DNA of 64,000 nt from Marinimicrobium locisalis (GCF_039822625.1 NZ_JBDLLG010000024.1:26311-90310), one strand, 5' to 3'. Positions 1-8,395 are shown, counted from the first letter of the stretch. Numbers and translations are program-made. The notes: generated by a model from the letters alone, not told the origin.

Positions 1-918
1 GAGGTGGAGTACCAGAGCCGCATCCGCCAGGAAATCGCCGACTGTATTGCCAAGCAGGAGCAGTTGGGGCTGGATGTGCTGGTGCACGGCGAGGCCGAAC
101 GCAATGACATGGTGGAGTACTTCGGAGAACAGCTGGAAGGCTACGCCTTTACCCAGTTCGGCTGGGTACAGAGCTACGGCTCGCGCTGCGTGAAGCCGCC
201 GATCATTTACGGGGATGTCTCCCGCCCCGGCCCCATGACGGTGGCCTGGGCTCGCTACGCCCAGTCTCTGAGCCGCAAACCAGTGAAAGGCATGCTCACC
301 GGCCCCATTACCATGCTGTTCTGGTCATTTGTGCGCGATGACCAACCCCGCGCCACCACGGCGCGCCAGATTGCGCTGGCGCTGCGAGATGAAGTGGTGG
401 ATTTGGAGTCCGCCGGCATTCGCATCATTCAGATTGACGAACCGGCGCTTCGCGAAGGGCTGCCCCTACGCCAGAAAGAGTGGAAACCCTACCTGGACTG
501 GGCGGTGGAGGCGTTCCGCCTGAGTGCCAGCGGGGTGAGCGATGAAACACAGATTCACACCCATATGTGCTACTCGGAGTTCAACGACATCATTGATGCG
601 ATCGCCGCGCTGGATGCGGACGTGATTACCATTGAAACCTCACGTTCCCAAGGGGAGCTGCTGGAGGCCTTTGAGCGGTTCGACTACCCGAACGATATCG
701 GCCCTGGGGTCTATGACATTCACTCACCCAATGTGCCGCCCACGGAAACCATGGCCAAGGTGATTGAGCGCGCCGCTCAACACCTGCCCAAGGAAAGACT
801 CTGGGTGAACCCGGACTGCGGACTAAAGACGCGCGGCTGGCCGGAAACCGAGGCGGCACTGGCAGCAATGGTGGCGGCGGCCAAACGCCTGCGCGAGCGT
901 TTAAGCCAGGCCGCCTGA
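1..918 (+). CDS. metE: Cobalamin-independent methionine synthase, C-terminal part (5' end outside window)
   Basis: This is the C-terminal catalytic barrel of 5-methyltetrahydropteroyltriglutamate-homocysteine methyltransferase, which makes methionine in the cytoplasm. The frame is open from base 1, so the gene begins before the window; about 305 residues are present against roughly 750 in the full family. Counting from the GTG at base 4, the zinc ligands of the family are visible: His187 and Cys189 in THMCYSEF, Glu211 in ITIETS, and Cys272 in VNPDCGLKTR. The segment IIQIDEPALRE around residue 141 is also typical. The reading frame is intact to its TGA. No terminator hairpin with a T-run was seen downstream; the next gene converges on it. 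Confidence 0.96.
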   Translation, partial: EVEYQSRIRQEIADCIAKQEQLGLDVLVHGEAERNDMVEYFGEQLEGYAFTQFGWVQSYGSRCVKPPIIYGDVSRPGPMTVAWARYAQSLSRKPVKGMLTGPITMLFWSFVRDDQPRATTARQIALALRDEVVDLESAGIRIIQIDEPALREGLPLRQKEWKPYLDWAVEAFRLSASGVSDETQIHTHMCYSEFNDIIDAIAALDADVITIETSRSQGELLEAFERFDYPNDIGPGVYDIHSPNVPPTETMAKVIERAAQHLPKERLWVNPDCGLKTRGWPETEAALAAMVAAAKRLRERLSQAA

Positions 919-949
919 CAAGGCCGGACCAATATAGCCCGGATCGCGC

Positions 950-1348
950 TCAGGCTCGCCGACGGCGGGCCTGTTCGCCCCTCTGGCTGCCGTGGCTTTC
1001 GGTCAGTAAATCATAGAGCCCCTCCCGGGAGCCGTGACCCACCAACTCGGAGCGCAGCGCCATGGGCGTGCGGCCCACCCACTCGGCGCGCCACCGCCAG
1101 AACTCCGGGTCTTCCGGGTCCCCTCTAAGCTCAAAAATGGCGAGCCTGGAAGGGTCCAGGGGCAAACGTTCCATCAATTGCACCAGAAAGGGCTCGGCGT
1201 TCTTGCCAAAAAAACTGGAGGCCTGTTGCCTCGGCGCGCTGACGAACAGCGTGTCGCGTTTTTCGCCGGGAAGGAACTTAACACCAAGGGTGACGGGCTG
1301 GCCCAGACGGTTGGTCAGGGCCAGAGATTCAACAGCGGGATGGGGCAT
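950..1348 (-). CDS. Small hypothetical protein
   Basis: I do not recognise this protein of about 132 residues. The ATG at 1348 (MPHPAVESLALTNR) was chosen over a TTG four codons upstream because it is a standard start, although neither has a good Shine-Dalgarno sequence. The product is soluble-looking, has no signal peptide or membrane segment, contains the acidic and tryptophan-rich stretch DPEDPEFWRWRAEW, and ends in a short arginine run. It faces metE tail to tail. Two overlapping plus-strand frames exist in the same DNA, but they are rich in Gly, Arg, Pro and Ser as expected of a shadow. The call rests on amino-acid composition and is only moderate. Confidence 0.5.
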   Translation of the reverse strand: MPHPAVESLALTNRLGQPVTLGVKFLPGEKRDTLFVSAPRQQASSFFGKNAEPFLVQLMERLPLDPSRLAIFELRGDPEDPEFWRWRAEWVGRTPMALRSELVGHGSREGLYDLLTESHGSQRGEQARRRRA

Positions 1349-1657
1349 AACGTACAACAATCCAGGAGGCGCTTGCCTCGGCTACCTATATTGGCCGCGC
1401 AGTTTACCCATCCGGGTCGAAGTTACAAGTGAAATTTGAATAAAAGTTGATCAAAATGCCAATGCAAGGGATCTTCCGCCACCACTCCAATTTGATGGCG
1501 TCTCCTACCCCGCACACTGTAACGAAAACAGTGCCTCCGAATGGATATTATCGACCAAAACTCGGTCCAAGCGCCGGACACAGGCGCCAGTATTTGACAC
1601 AGCGCCCGCAGGCGCCGAGAATCGCGGGCTTCCCTAAAATCTCAGGTACACAAAGGC
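1349..1657. other. Intergenic region without a gene I can support
   Basis: About 310 bases between the divergent hypothetical gene and the propeller lipoprotein. Short frames here have no convincing start site. The only signal I can point to is the sigma70-like promoter listed separately near the right end. Confidence 0.6.
1594..1622 (+). promoter_or_regulatory. Possible sigma70 promoter of the propeller lipoprotein
   Basis: TTGACA at 1594-1599 matches the -35 consensus exactly. GAGAAT at 1617-1622, 17 bases later, matches four of six -10 positions. This would put the transcript start near 1629, about 30 bases before the ATG. The position is sensible but the -10 is weak. Confidence 0.35.
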
Positions 1658-3742
1658 ATGCGTAAGACTCGAGACACCGGACCTACCCCTTCCCTTCGCC
1701 CCTGGCTCCCCGTTCTGCTCGCTCTGGCACTGGGCGCCTGCGGCAGCGACGATGACAACGACGGCCCCTCATCCTCCAGCGCTTCCAGTTCGAGCGTAAG
1801 CTACAGCGGCGGCATCGAGAACGCAGGCAACAGCGGCGGCATCTCCGACGCCCAGTGGCCGGCAATCAACCTCGACTCCAGGGAACCGAAGCGGCTGCAC
1901 TTCTCCTGGACCCCCGTCGAGGGCGCGGACCACTACCGGCTTTGGAAAAACGCCGACGGCAACAGCGGCTATGAATTGGTCTCGGATAACCTCACCGCCC
2001 CGGAAGCCACGGATACCATCGCGGTCCACCGGCATGACTGGGACGACGCGCTCTATCAGGTAACCGCCTGTATGGACGCCGACTGCAATGAGACCGAAAA
2101 CTCCGAGGAACTGGTAACCCTAGCGGCCATGCTCGACACCATGGGCTTTGTGAAGGCGTCCAATACCGACGCGGGCGACTGGTTCGGCTGGAGCCTCACG
2201 CTTTCAAACGACGGCAAAACCCTGGCGGTGGGTGCCAGCCGGGAAGCGAGCCAAGCTCAAGGCGTGAATGGCGACGAGTCCGACAACTCCGTCTTCGGCG
2301 CCGGCGCCGCCTATGTGTTTACCCTGGAGGACGGCCTCTGGCAGCAAGAAGCCTACCTAAAAGCTTCCAATACCGAAGCTCCCGCCACCAACGATGACGG
2401 CGAAGACATCACTCGCACCAATGACCGCTTCGGCTATCGGGTCGAGCTTTCCGGCAACGGCACTGTGCTGGCCGTAAGCGCCGCGTTCGAGGACGGCAAT
2501 GGCACCGGCATCAACCCAGAAGAAGACAACAACGCCGGCTTCCAGACCGGCGCTGTCTACCTGTTCAAGCGAGGCGAGTCCGGTTGGAGCCAGGATGCGT
2601 TGATCAAGGCTTCCAACGCCGACCCGGCCGATGAGAATGAAGAAGGCGAAGAGCCCACGGAGGAAGAAGCAACGGAAGAAGAAGAGGAGGAGGAATCCAT
2701 TAGCATCCCCTCCAATGCCGGCGATACCTTCGGCCACCGCTTGGCTCTTTCCGAAGACGGCACCACGCTGAGTGTGAGCGCGCTGTATGAAAGCAGCAGC
2801 GACACCGGCATCAATGGTGACGAGAGCCTCAACGACGCCCCCAGCGCCGGCGCGGTCTACGTCTTTAACGACGGCGAGGAAGGCTGGGCTCAGCAGGCTT
2901 ATATCAAGCCCTCCAACACCCGCGCGGGCCAACTGTTTGGCAGCTCTCTGGGCATTTCCGCCGACGGCAATACGCTGGCAGTGTCCGCCGAAGGGGAAGA
3001 CAGCGCCGCCACCGGCATTGACGGGGACGACAATAACCTTGATGCCAGCAACACCGGCGCCGTTTACATCTTTACCCGCGATGAAGGCCAGTGGGCGCAA
3101 GCGACCTATATCAAGCCCAGCCACACCTACGAGGAGGCACTGATTCGAGCGGGCTTTGTTCAGCGCTTCGGCCACAACCTGGGTCTTTCCGCCGACGGCA
3201 AAACACTTGCCGTAGCGAGCCTCGGGGATGCCAGCGGCGGTACGGGCGTAGACGCCAGCCCGAATGATTATGATCTGGAAGATGCCGACACCTTCGCGCC
3301 CAACAGTGGTGCCGTCTATCTGTTTGAACAGGACGATAACGGCTGGAATCAGACCGCTTACCTGAAGGCCTCCAACAGCCGCCGGAACCTGCGCTTTGGG
3401 CAGACCCTCAGCCTGTCCGCCAACGGCGACCACCTGGCTGTGGGAGCCCTGCGGGAGGCCAGCGCGGAAACCGGTGTTAACGGCGATGCCACCGACACCT
3501 CCGTCACCCAGGCCGGCGCTGTCTACTACTTTGTGCGGGAAGGCGACGGCTGGCGCGAAAGCACCTATGTGAAGTCGCCCACCACGGAGGAATACGACAA
3601 CTTCGGCCAAAGCCTGGACTTGTCTCTGGATGGCAACACCCTGGCCATCGGCAGCCACCGGGACGACAGTGACGCCACCGGCATCAACGGCGGCCGCCAC
3701 AACAACGACGCTCGCGACTCCGGCGCGGTGTTCCTTTACTGA
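1658..3742 (+). CDS. Outer-envelope lipoprotein with seven FG-GAP-like repeats (predicted beta-propeller)
   Basis: The N-terminus has an Arg-containing start, a hydrophobic stretch and the lipobox LALGAC near residue 28, so it should be lipidated. A serine-rich linker follows. The body carries seven repeats of the form FGxSLxLSxDGxTLAVG followed by GAVYVF, with their Phe-Gly starting near residues 176, 258, 358, 427, 504, 580 and 649. Seven such repeats match a closed seven-bladed propeller of the integrin-alpha/FG-GAP type. The Asp/Asn-rich GINGDES loops look like calcium sites. An almost pure glutamate insert (about residues 325-348) lies between repeats two and three. Function is unknown; surface adhesion or carbohydrate contact is a guess. 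The gene stands alone. Confidence 0.85.
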   Translation: MRKTRDTGPTPSLRPWLPVLLALALGACGSDDDNDGPSSSSASSSSVSYSGGIENAGNSGGISDAQWPAINLDSREPKRLHFSWTPVEGADHYRLWKNADGNSGYELVSDNLTAPEATDTIAVHRHDWDDALYQVTACMDADCNETENSEELVTLAAMLDTMGFVKASNTDAGDWFGWSLTLSNDGKTLAVGASREASQAQGVNGDESDNSVFGAGAAYVFTLEDGLWQQEAYLKASNTEAPATNDDGEDITRTNDRFGYRVELSGNGTVLAVSAAFEDGNGTGINPEEDNNAGFQTGAVYLFKRGESGWSQDALIKASNADPADENEEGEEPTEEEATEEEEEEESISIPSNAGDTFGHRLALSEDGTTLSVSALYESSSDTGINGDESLNDAPSAGAVYVFNDGEEGWAQQAYIKPSNTRAGQLFGSSLGISADGNTLAVSAEGEDSAATGIDGDDNNLDASNTGAVYIFTRDEGQWAQATYIKPSHTYEEALIRAGFVQRFGHNLGLSADGKTLAVASLGDASGGTGVDASPNDYDLEDADTFAPNSGAVYLFEQDDNGWNQTAYLKASNSRRNLRFGQTLSLSANGDHLAVGALREASAETGVNGDATDTSVTQAGAVYYFVREGDGWRESTYVKSPTTEEYDNFGQSLDLSLDGNTLAIGSHRDDSDATGINGGRHNNDARDSGAVFLY

Positions 3743-3755
3743 TCCCGAGAAGCCA

Positions 3756-3780
3756 GACGGAGCGGCCCAGCCGCCCCGTC
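3756..3780 (+). terminator. Hairpin after the propeller lipoprotein gene
   Basis: An 11-base stem with one mismatch and a three-base loop lies 14 bases after the stop codon at 3742. There is no T-run behind it, so it is at best a weak or Rho-assisted terminator. Confidence 0.3.
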
Positions 3781-3844
3781 CCCTGCACAGACCCTATCCA
3801 ACTGGTATCATAAACCCCTCGATTTCAACTCAGGTCAAACCATT

Positions 3845-4687
3845 ATGCAGCTTTTCGTCGATAACCTCGCCACCGTGGACTTCAGCTTTCTGGACCCCCG
3901 CCGGGGCCTGCTGGGTGAGACCTGGCTGGCCGATGTACAGCTGGCGGGCGCATTGGATGATCAGGGCATGGTGTGTGACTTCAGCACCGTGAAAAAGGCA
4001 CTGAAAACCTGGCTGGACAAGGAGCTAGACCACCGCTTGCTGGTTCCCAGCCAGTCTCCGCAACTGACGATGGAAGAAAACGGGGACCAGATCACCCTGC
4101 ACTGGCGCTTTGGTGACCGGGAGGAGTACGTCGATCTAACCTGCCCGCGCCAAGCCATTGCACTGGTGGAAACCGAGGAACTCACTCGGGAGAGTGTGGC
4201 CGAGTGGTGTGTGGCCCAACTGGAGAAAGAGTCGCTATTCCCCGCAGGCACCAAGCTGGATTTGAGTTTTACCACGGAGTCCATTGAGGGGGTTTTCTAC
4301 CATTACAGCCATGGTTTGAAGAAGCACGAGGGCAATTGCCAGCGCATTGCCCACGGCCACCGTTCTACGATTTCGATCTGGGCGGATGATATTCCCTCCC
4401 CGGCGCTGGAAGGCGAATGGGCAAGCCGACTGCGGGATATTTACTTGGGCACGAAAGAGGATTTGGTCTCGGAGGAAGGGGACTATTACCGCTTCGCGTA
4501 TACCGCCCCCCAGGGGGATTTTGAAATCACCCTGCCCCAGCGTTGTTGTTATCTGATGGAGACGGACACGACGGTGGAGCTGATCGCGGATCATATCGCG
4601 AAGGTGACCAAGTCGGAGTACCCCACCAGCACGATTCGCGTCAAAGCGTTCGAAGGCATGAACAAAGGGGCGATTGCCGAGGCTTGA
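3845..4687 (+). CDS. 6-pyruvoyl-tetrahydropterin synthase / QueD-like family protein, two-part
   Basis: This 280-residue protein resembles the PTPS/6-carboxytetrahydropterin synthase fold, but is about twice the length of QueD. The N-terminal part has the family stretch DDQGMVCDFSTVKKAL followed by LDHRLL (about residues 39-66). The second part has FYHYSHGLKKHEGNCQRIAHGHRS (about 151-174 overall), where the two His of HGH plus an upstream His would be the zinc site and the Cys a catalytic candidate. The usual order of zinc His, Cys and the DF..LDH segment therefore looks rearranged between halves. A pterin or 7-deazaguanine role follows from the family but is not proven. No queuosine gene is nearby; the neighbours are lipid acyltransferases. 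Confidence 0.75.
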   Translation: MQLFVDNLATVDFSFLDPRRGLLGETWLADVQLAGALDDQGMVCDFSTVKKALKTWLDKELDHRLLVPSQSPQLTMEENGDQITLHWRFGDREEYVDLTCPRQAIALVETEELTRESVAEWCVAQLEKESLFPAGTKLDLSFTTESIEGVFYHYSHGLKKHEGNCQRIAHGHRSTISIWADDIPSPALEGEWASRLRDIYLGTKEDLVSEEGDYYRFAYTAPQGDFEITLPQRCCYLMETDTTVELIADHIAKVTKSEYPTSTIRVKAFEGMNKGAIAEA

Positions 4688-4785
4688 TCTCAGCCCGACA
4701 TCGGATGTTTTTCGCTGCGTAGAGAGTCCGGATCCGGCATCGGGCCCGGACTGCCCTACGGAGCCACTACCTCTACGAAGCTCCT

Positions 4786-5700
4786 CTAAGAATAAATAGA
4801 AGGCTCACCCTCGGGGCGGGAGCGGAAGCGGGGTTGGGCCCAGAAGTACTGCTCTGGATGCTGGCGCACCGCCTCCTCCATAAACCGACTCACCCGCAAC
4901 GTATCCTCATACTCATCCCCCGTTGGGAAATCCTCAAGCGGAGGAAGCAGCGCCAACTCATAGCCACGGCCATTGGGCAACCGATAATGCGTAAACGGAA
5001 TCACCCGAGCCCGGCCCATCTTCACCAACTTCCCCGTCGCACTGACCGTCGCCGCCTGCACCCCGAAAAACGGCACAAACACACTGTTCTTCGCCCCCAA
5101 ATCCCGATCCGGCGCATACCAAATAAAACGCCCCTTTTTAAGCCGCGACACCATCGTGCGAAGGCTATCCCTCGGAATCGTCAACGTCTCCGGCGCATAC
5201 GACTCGCGACGATTCTTCTGCAAAAAATCGTACACCGGATTGCTGTGGGGCCGGTACATCGCATCGAAGTCGGCTCGCTGCCCCAGTAGCGCCCCGCCGA
5301 TTTCCAGCGTCGTCAGATGCAGCCCCAACAGCAACGCCCCCTGACCCGCCTCGCTAGCCGCCTCGGCATGCTCAAGCCCGGTAACGTGAAAGAGTCGGCG
5401 CAACCGCCAGTTGGGCCAGAACCAGGCAATGCCAGTTTCAAACACCACCATCGCGGTAGAGAACAGGTTTTCGTTCAACAGCTTTTGCCGTTCGGCGTCG
5501 CTCAGCTCTGGAAAACAGAGTTCGATATTGCGCCGGGCGTAACGGTAGCGTTTCTTGTTGAGTTTCAGCAGCGGCGCCAGGGCCCGCGCCAGCCACCACT
5601 GAAGCCGATAAGGCAGTTGCGACAACAAAAACCAGAAACCCGCACCGATCCAAGAGGGCCAGTGCCGGGGGACTAACAGTTCGCGGGGAAAGGAGGACAT
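4786..5700 (-). CDS. lpxL: Lipid A biosynthesis acyltransferase, LpxL/HtrB family
   Basis: This inner-membrane enzyme of 304 residues transfers a secondary acyl chain from acyl-ACP to the Kdo-lipid A precursor. Family evidence: an N-terminal hydrophobic anchor (WIGAGFWFLLSQLPY), RRNIELCFPELS, the catalytic HxxxxE of LHLTTLEIGG, WYAPDRDLG, and the C-terminal PRFRSRPEGEPSIY, which corresponds to the usual HRRFKTRP..PSLY. The conserved WxHRRF has become WAQPRFRS here, a small departure. It starts at ATG 5700 and lies 73 bases downstream of the yihG-like acyltransferase on the same strand, so the two may be co-transcribed. LpxM and LpxP belong to the same family, so the exact chain position is not certain. 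Confidence 0.9.
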   Translation of the reverse strand: MSSFPRELLVPRHWPSWIGAGFWFLLSQLPYRLQWWLARALAPLLKLNKKRYRYARRNIELCFPELSDAERQKLLNENLFSTAMVVFETGIAWFWPNWRLRRLFHVTGLEHAEAASEAGQGALLLGLHLTTLEIGGALLGQRADFDAMYRPHSNPVYDFLQKNRRESYAPETLTIPRDSLRTMVSRLKKGRFIWYAPDRDLGAKNSVFVPFFGVQAATVSATGKLVKMGRARVIPFTHYRLPNGRGYELALLPPLEDFPTGDEYEDTLRVSRFMEEAVRQHPEQYFWAQPRFRSRPEGEPSIYS

Positions 5701-5773
5701 AGACTAACCGTATCGGGAAACCACTTGTTTGTCGGTGGGCATTATAAGCGCTCCCCAACCTGACTGCACCCGC

Positions 5774-6664
5774 TCACCGCTGGCGGGCATTGATGAGGGC
5801 TTCCACGCGCTGGTCTTTTTCTCGCCACAAGTCGTTGACCCAGGACTGAAAATGTTCGCGAAACTCGGCGTCGCCCGGGTAGTCGCCGATCAGGTCGTCG
5901 GTGATGGGCATGACGCGAATGTGCATGTCGACGTTTCGGACCCGGCCGCAAGCATAGTCCCAAAAGCTTGGGCGGCCATCCGGGTAGGCAATGGTGACGT
6001 CCACCAGTTGGCGAAGTTGGCCGTTCATGGCGGCGAGGGTGAATGCCAGGCCGCCGGCTTTGGGTTGCAGGAGGTGGCGGTAGGTTTCCCCCTGAGCCCG
6101 GTGTTTGGCGGGGGTGAACCGGGTGCCTTCGAGGAAGTTGACGATGGTGACGGGGCTGTGCCGGTATATTTCGCAGGCGCGTTGGGTGCGCTCGAGGTCT
6201 TCGTTGGCGAGTGCGGGGTTGCGTTTGATCTGGGCTTTGCTGTGGCGGCGCATGACGGGGAAATCGATGGCCCAGAGGGCTTGGCCCAGCAACGGCACCC
6301 AGAGCAGTTCTTGTTTGAAGAAGAATTTGACGTAGGGGATGCGCCGGTTGAGTACTCTCACTAGGATCATGATGTCGACCCAGGACTGGTGGTTGGCGAT
6401 GACCATGTACCAGTCGTTGCGGCTGAGTTTTTCGATGTCGCCGCTTAGTCGGATGTGGGTTCGGGTGAGCAGGCGTTGGTGGAGGCTGTTGGTTTCGATC
6501 CAGGCGCTGGCGATTTGGTCGAGGATTTGGTTGCAGGGGCGGCGTAGGCCCGGGATGAGGAGTTTGACCAGGGCGACCGGCATGATGAGCAGGAAGGCGA
6601 TGGCCACTGTGGTCACGTAGAGTGACAGGCTTAAAATGCCGATAAACGGCTGAAGTAGTCGCAT
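5774..6664 (-). CDS. yihG: Acyltransferase of the YihG / PlsC-like family
   Basis: A 296-residue membrane acyltransferase. Two hydrophobic stretches lie near the N-terminus (about residues 8-40). The glycerolipid acyltransferase block I motif NHQSWVD (HX4D) and block III EGTRFTP are clear, with PLLGQALWAIDFPVMRR between them. Length and these motifs match E. coli YihG, a lysophospholipid acyltransferase affecting cardiolipin and phosphatidylglycerol composition. It lies upstream of the lpxL-like gene on the same strand, which suggests a small envelope-lipid operon. The start ATG at 6664 gives the expected N-terminus. Palindromic element A lies just upstream and may sit in its leader. Confidence 0.88.
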   Translation of the reverse strand: MRLLQPFIGILSLSLYVTTVAIAFLLIMPVALVKLLIPGLRRPCNQILDQIASAWIETNSLHQRLLTRTHIRLSGDIEKLSRNDWYMVIANHQSWVDIMILVRVLNRRIPYVKFFFKQELLWVPLLGQALWAIDFPVMRRHSKAQIKRNPALANEDLERTQRACEIYRHSPVTIVNFLEGTRFTPAKHRAQGETYRHLLQPKAGGLAFTLAAMNGQLRQLVDVTIAYPDGRPSFWDYACGRVRNVDMHIRVMPITDDLIGDYPGDAEFREHFQSWVNDLWREKDQRVEALINARQR

Positions 6665-6727
6665 GTTATTTCGTTATAAAAACTATCGAGACATTTATGC
6701 TTTGACTTCGGTGGTTGCTTCACGACC

Positions 6728-6846
6728 GGTGGCTACGGGAAATGCCCATGGGAGACCCGCCGTAAACCCATCCCTGGGGGCTTCTCATCGGCATCCATGC
6801 CTCAGAGAGTCTCCCATGGGCATTTCCCGCATCCACCTCAGTGCCA
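6728..6846 (+). repeat. Palindromic element, copy A (conserved core, unique stem)
   Basis: Perfect 21-bp inverted arms at 6736-6756 and 6809-6829 enclose a 58-base core (counted from GAC to GTC). The stem extends outwards imperfectly through GGTGG/CCACC. The core begins GACCCGCCGTAAACCC, contains CCTGGGGGCT and the mini-hairpin GGCATCCATGCC, and ends AGAGAGTC. The shared motif CCTCAGTGCCA follows the right arm at 6836-6846. The core is the same as copy C except for one base, yet the arms are unrelated to those of copy C. It lies between the 3' end of fabV and the 5' end of the yihG-like gene. Confidence 0.85.
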
Positions 6847-6924
6847 TATCTGACTGATCACCGAACCCAAAAGATACTCTCTATATCTCTTCAGTATGAC
6901 CACTGCCGGTGAAATCGTCCTGAA

Positions 6925-8109
6925 TCAAAACGGCGCTTTGACGACCGGATCGGTTTCGGCTTCGTAATCTACACCTTCGACGCCGAAGCCGAAGAGTTTG
7001 AGGAAGCCGTCGTTGTAGCCTTTATAGTCGGTCAGTTCGAACAGGTTTTCTTCGGTGACCTGGGGCCAGATTTCTTCGACTTTGGTTTGGACGGAGGGGT
7101 CCAGTTCCAGGTTGTCGACGCGGAAGCGGTCTTCGCTGTCCAGGCGCGGGTTGGCGCTGTAGAGGCATTCGACGAACAGGCGTTGGAGTTGTTCGATGCA
7201 GTCTTCGTGGGTGCCTTGTTCTTTCATGACTTTGAACAGGATGGACATGTACAGCGGCATGACCGGGATGGCGGAGCTGGCCTGGGTGACGACGGCTTTG
7301 AGCACGGAGACGTGGGCGGTGCCGTTGATGTCGTCGAGTTTTTGGTCGATGGCCAGGGAGGCGCGGTCCAGGTCTTCTTTGGCTTTACCGATGGTGGCTT
7401 TGCCGTAGATGGGCCAGGTCAGTTTGTCGCCCAGGTAGGTGTAGGCGGTGGTTTGGCAGTTTTTGGCCAGTACGTCCGCTTCTTTCAGGGCGTCGATCCA
7501 CAGTTCCCAGTCTTCGCCGCCCATGACTTTGACCGTGTTGTGGATTTCTTCGTCTGTCGCCGGCTCGATGGTGTTTTCGGTGATTTTCAGCGTGTCGGTG
7601 TTCAAACCTTTGGAGGTGTAGGCCTGGCCGATGGGTTTGAGCACGGAGTTGTAGATGTCGCCGGTCTTGGGGTCGACGCGGCGCGGGGAGGCCAGGCTAT
7701 AGACCACCAGGTCGATTTTGCCGAGGTCTTTTTTGATCTGCTCAATGGCCTGCGCCTTGATTTCGTCGGAAAAGGCGTCGCCGTTGATGGTGTGGGCGTA
7801 GAGGCCGTCGGCTTCGGCGAAGTCGTGGAAAGCGGCGGTGTTGTAGTAGCCGGCCGAGGCGGTGCGCTTCTCGGTGGGCGGCTTTTCAAAGCAGACACCA
7901 ATGGTTTTGGCGCCAGAGCCGTAGGCGGCGGTGATGCGCGAAGCCAGGCCGTAGCCGGTGGAGCAGCCGATCACCAGCACGTTTTTGGGCCCGCCGTTAA
8001 TATCGCCCTGCTGCTTGGTATACTCGATCTGCTCACGCACATTGGCGGCACAACCCTGCGGATGGGCGTTGGTGCAGATAAAACCACGTACTTTTGGCTT
8101 GATAATCAT
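6925..8109 (-). CDS. fabV: Trans-2-enoyl-ACP/CoA reductase, FabV type
   Basis: This cytoplasmic enzyme reduces the enoyl-ACP double bond with NADH in the last step of fatty-acid elongation. The 394-residue length is that of FabV, longer than FabI. The nucleotide-binding stretch VLVIGCSTGYGLASR begins near residue 44. The catalytic YX8K pair falls at Tyr235 and Lys244 (IYGKATIGKAK), and KIDLVVYSLASPRR is at 131-144. FabV replaces or accompanies FabI in several marine and pathogenic gammaproteobacteria, and FabV enzymes are typically much less sensitive to triclosan. It stands alone, divergent from the MAPEG gene, with palindromic copies A and B on either side. Confidence 0.96.
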   Translation of the reverse strand: MIIKPKVRGFICTNAHPQGCAANVREQIEYTKQQGDINGGPKNVLVIGCSTGYGLASRITAAYGSGAKTIGVCFEKPPTEKRTASAGYYNTAAFHDFAEADGLYAHTINGDAFSDEIKAQAIEQIKKDLGKIDLVVYSLASPRRVDPKTGDIYNSVLKPIGQAYTSKGLNTDTLKITENTIEPATDEEIHNTVKVMGGEDWELWIDALKEADVLAKNCQTTAYTYLGDKLTWPIYGKATIGKAKEDLDRASLAIDQKLDDINGTAHVSVLKAVVTQASSAIPVMPLYMSILFKVMKEQGTHEDCIEQLQRLFVECLYSANPRLDSEDRFRVDNLELDPSVQTKVEEIWPQVTEENLFELTDYKGYNDGFLKLFGFGVEGVDYEAETDPVVKAPF

Positions 8110-8230
8110 AAATGTCCTACTGTTTATTGGAACTCAATCTAGACTCTCAGAAGCCCCACCGCGTTTGACCGGGGCGAAATGCTGGTATTGTATCAGCAGA
8201 TGGGCGGTTTTACTCACTGACCCTCGAATC

Positions 8231-8347
8231 TGGCACTGAGGCGGGAGCGGGGTAGAGCCTTCCAAGACCGTGGAGCGGGGGACCCGCGATTCGAGCCCCC
8301 AGGGAGGGGTTCACGGCGTGTCTTGGAAGGCTCTACCCCGCTCCCGC
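8231..8347 (-). repeat. Palindromic element, copy B (reverse orientation, 28-bp perfect arms)
   Basis: Arms at 8241-8268 and 8320-8347 are perfect 28-bp inverted repeats. Read on the minus strand, the core starts GACACGCCGTGAACCC, contains CCTGGGGGCTCGAATCGCG, and ends GCTCCACGGTC. The motif CCTCAGTGCCA follows on the minus strand (plus-strand 8231-8241). The first half of the core matches copies A and C; the second half matches copy D. It sits in the divergent region between fabV and the MAPEG gene. Confidence 0.88.
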
Positions 8348-8395
8348 CGGACTCCACAATGGCCTCGGTTACAACCTCAACTAGGGAAAATGACA

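Noticed and set aside
1034..1439. Two overlapping plus-strand frames opposite the small hypothetical gene
   Set aside because: Both are rich in Arg, Gly, Pro and Ser and neither has a convincing start; the minus-strand product has more normal composition.
1447..1665. A 72-residue plus-strand frame before the propeller lipoprotein
   Set aside because: It overlaps the lipoprotein start, has low-complexity composition and covers the likely promoter.
2357..3700. A 447-residue minus-strand frame inside the propeller lipoprotein gene
   Set aside because: It mirrors the repeated GC-rich plus-strand gene, is full of Gly, Ala and Val, and has no ribosome-binding site; the plus-strand protein has a lipobox and clear repeats.
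7087..8142. A 351-residue plus-strand frame over fabV
   Set aside because: Gly/Val/Phe-rich shadow; fabV has all its catalytic residues on the other strand.
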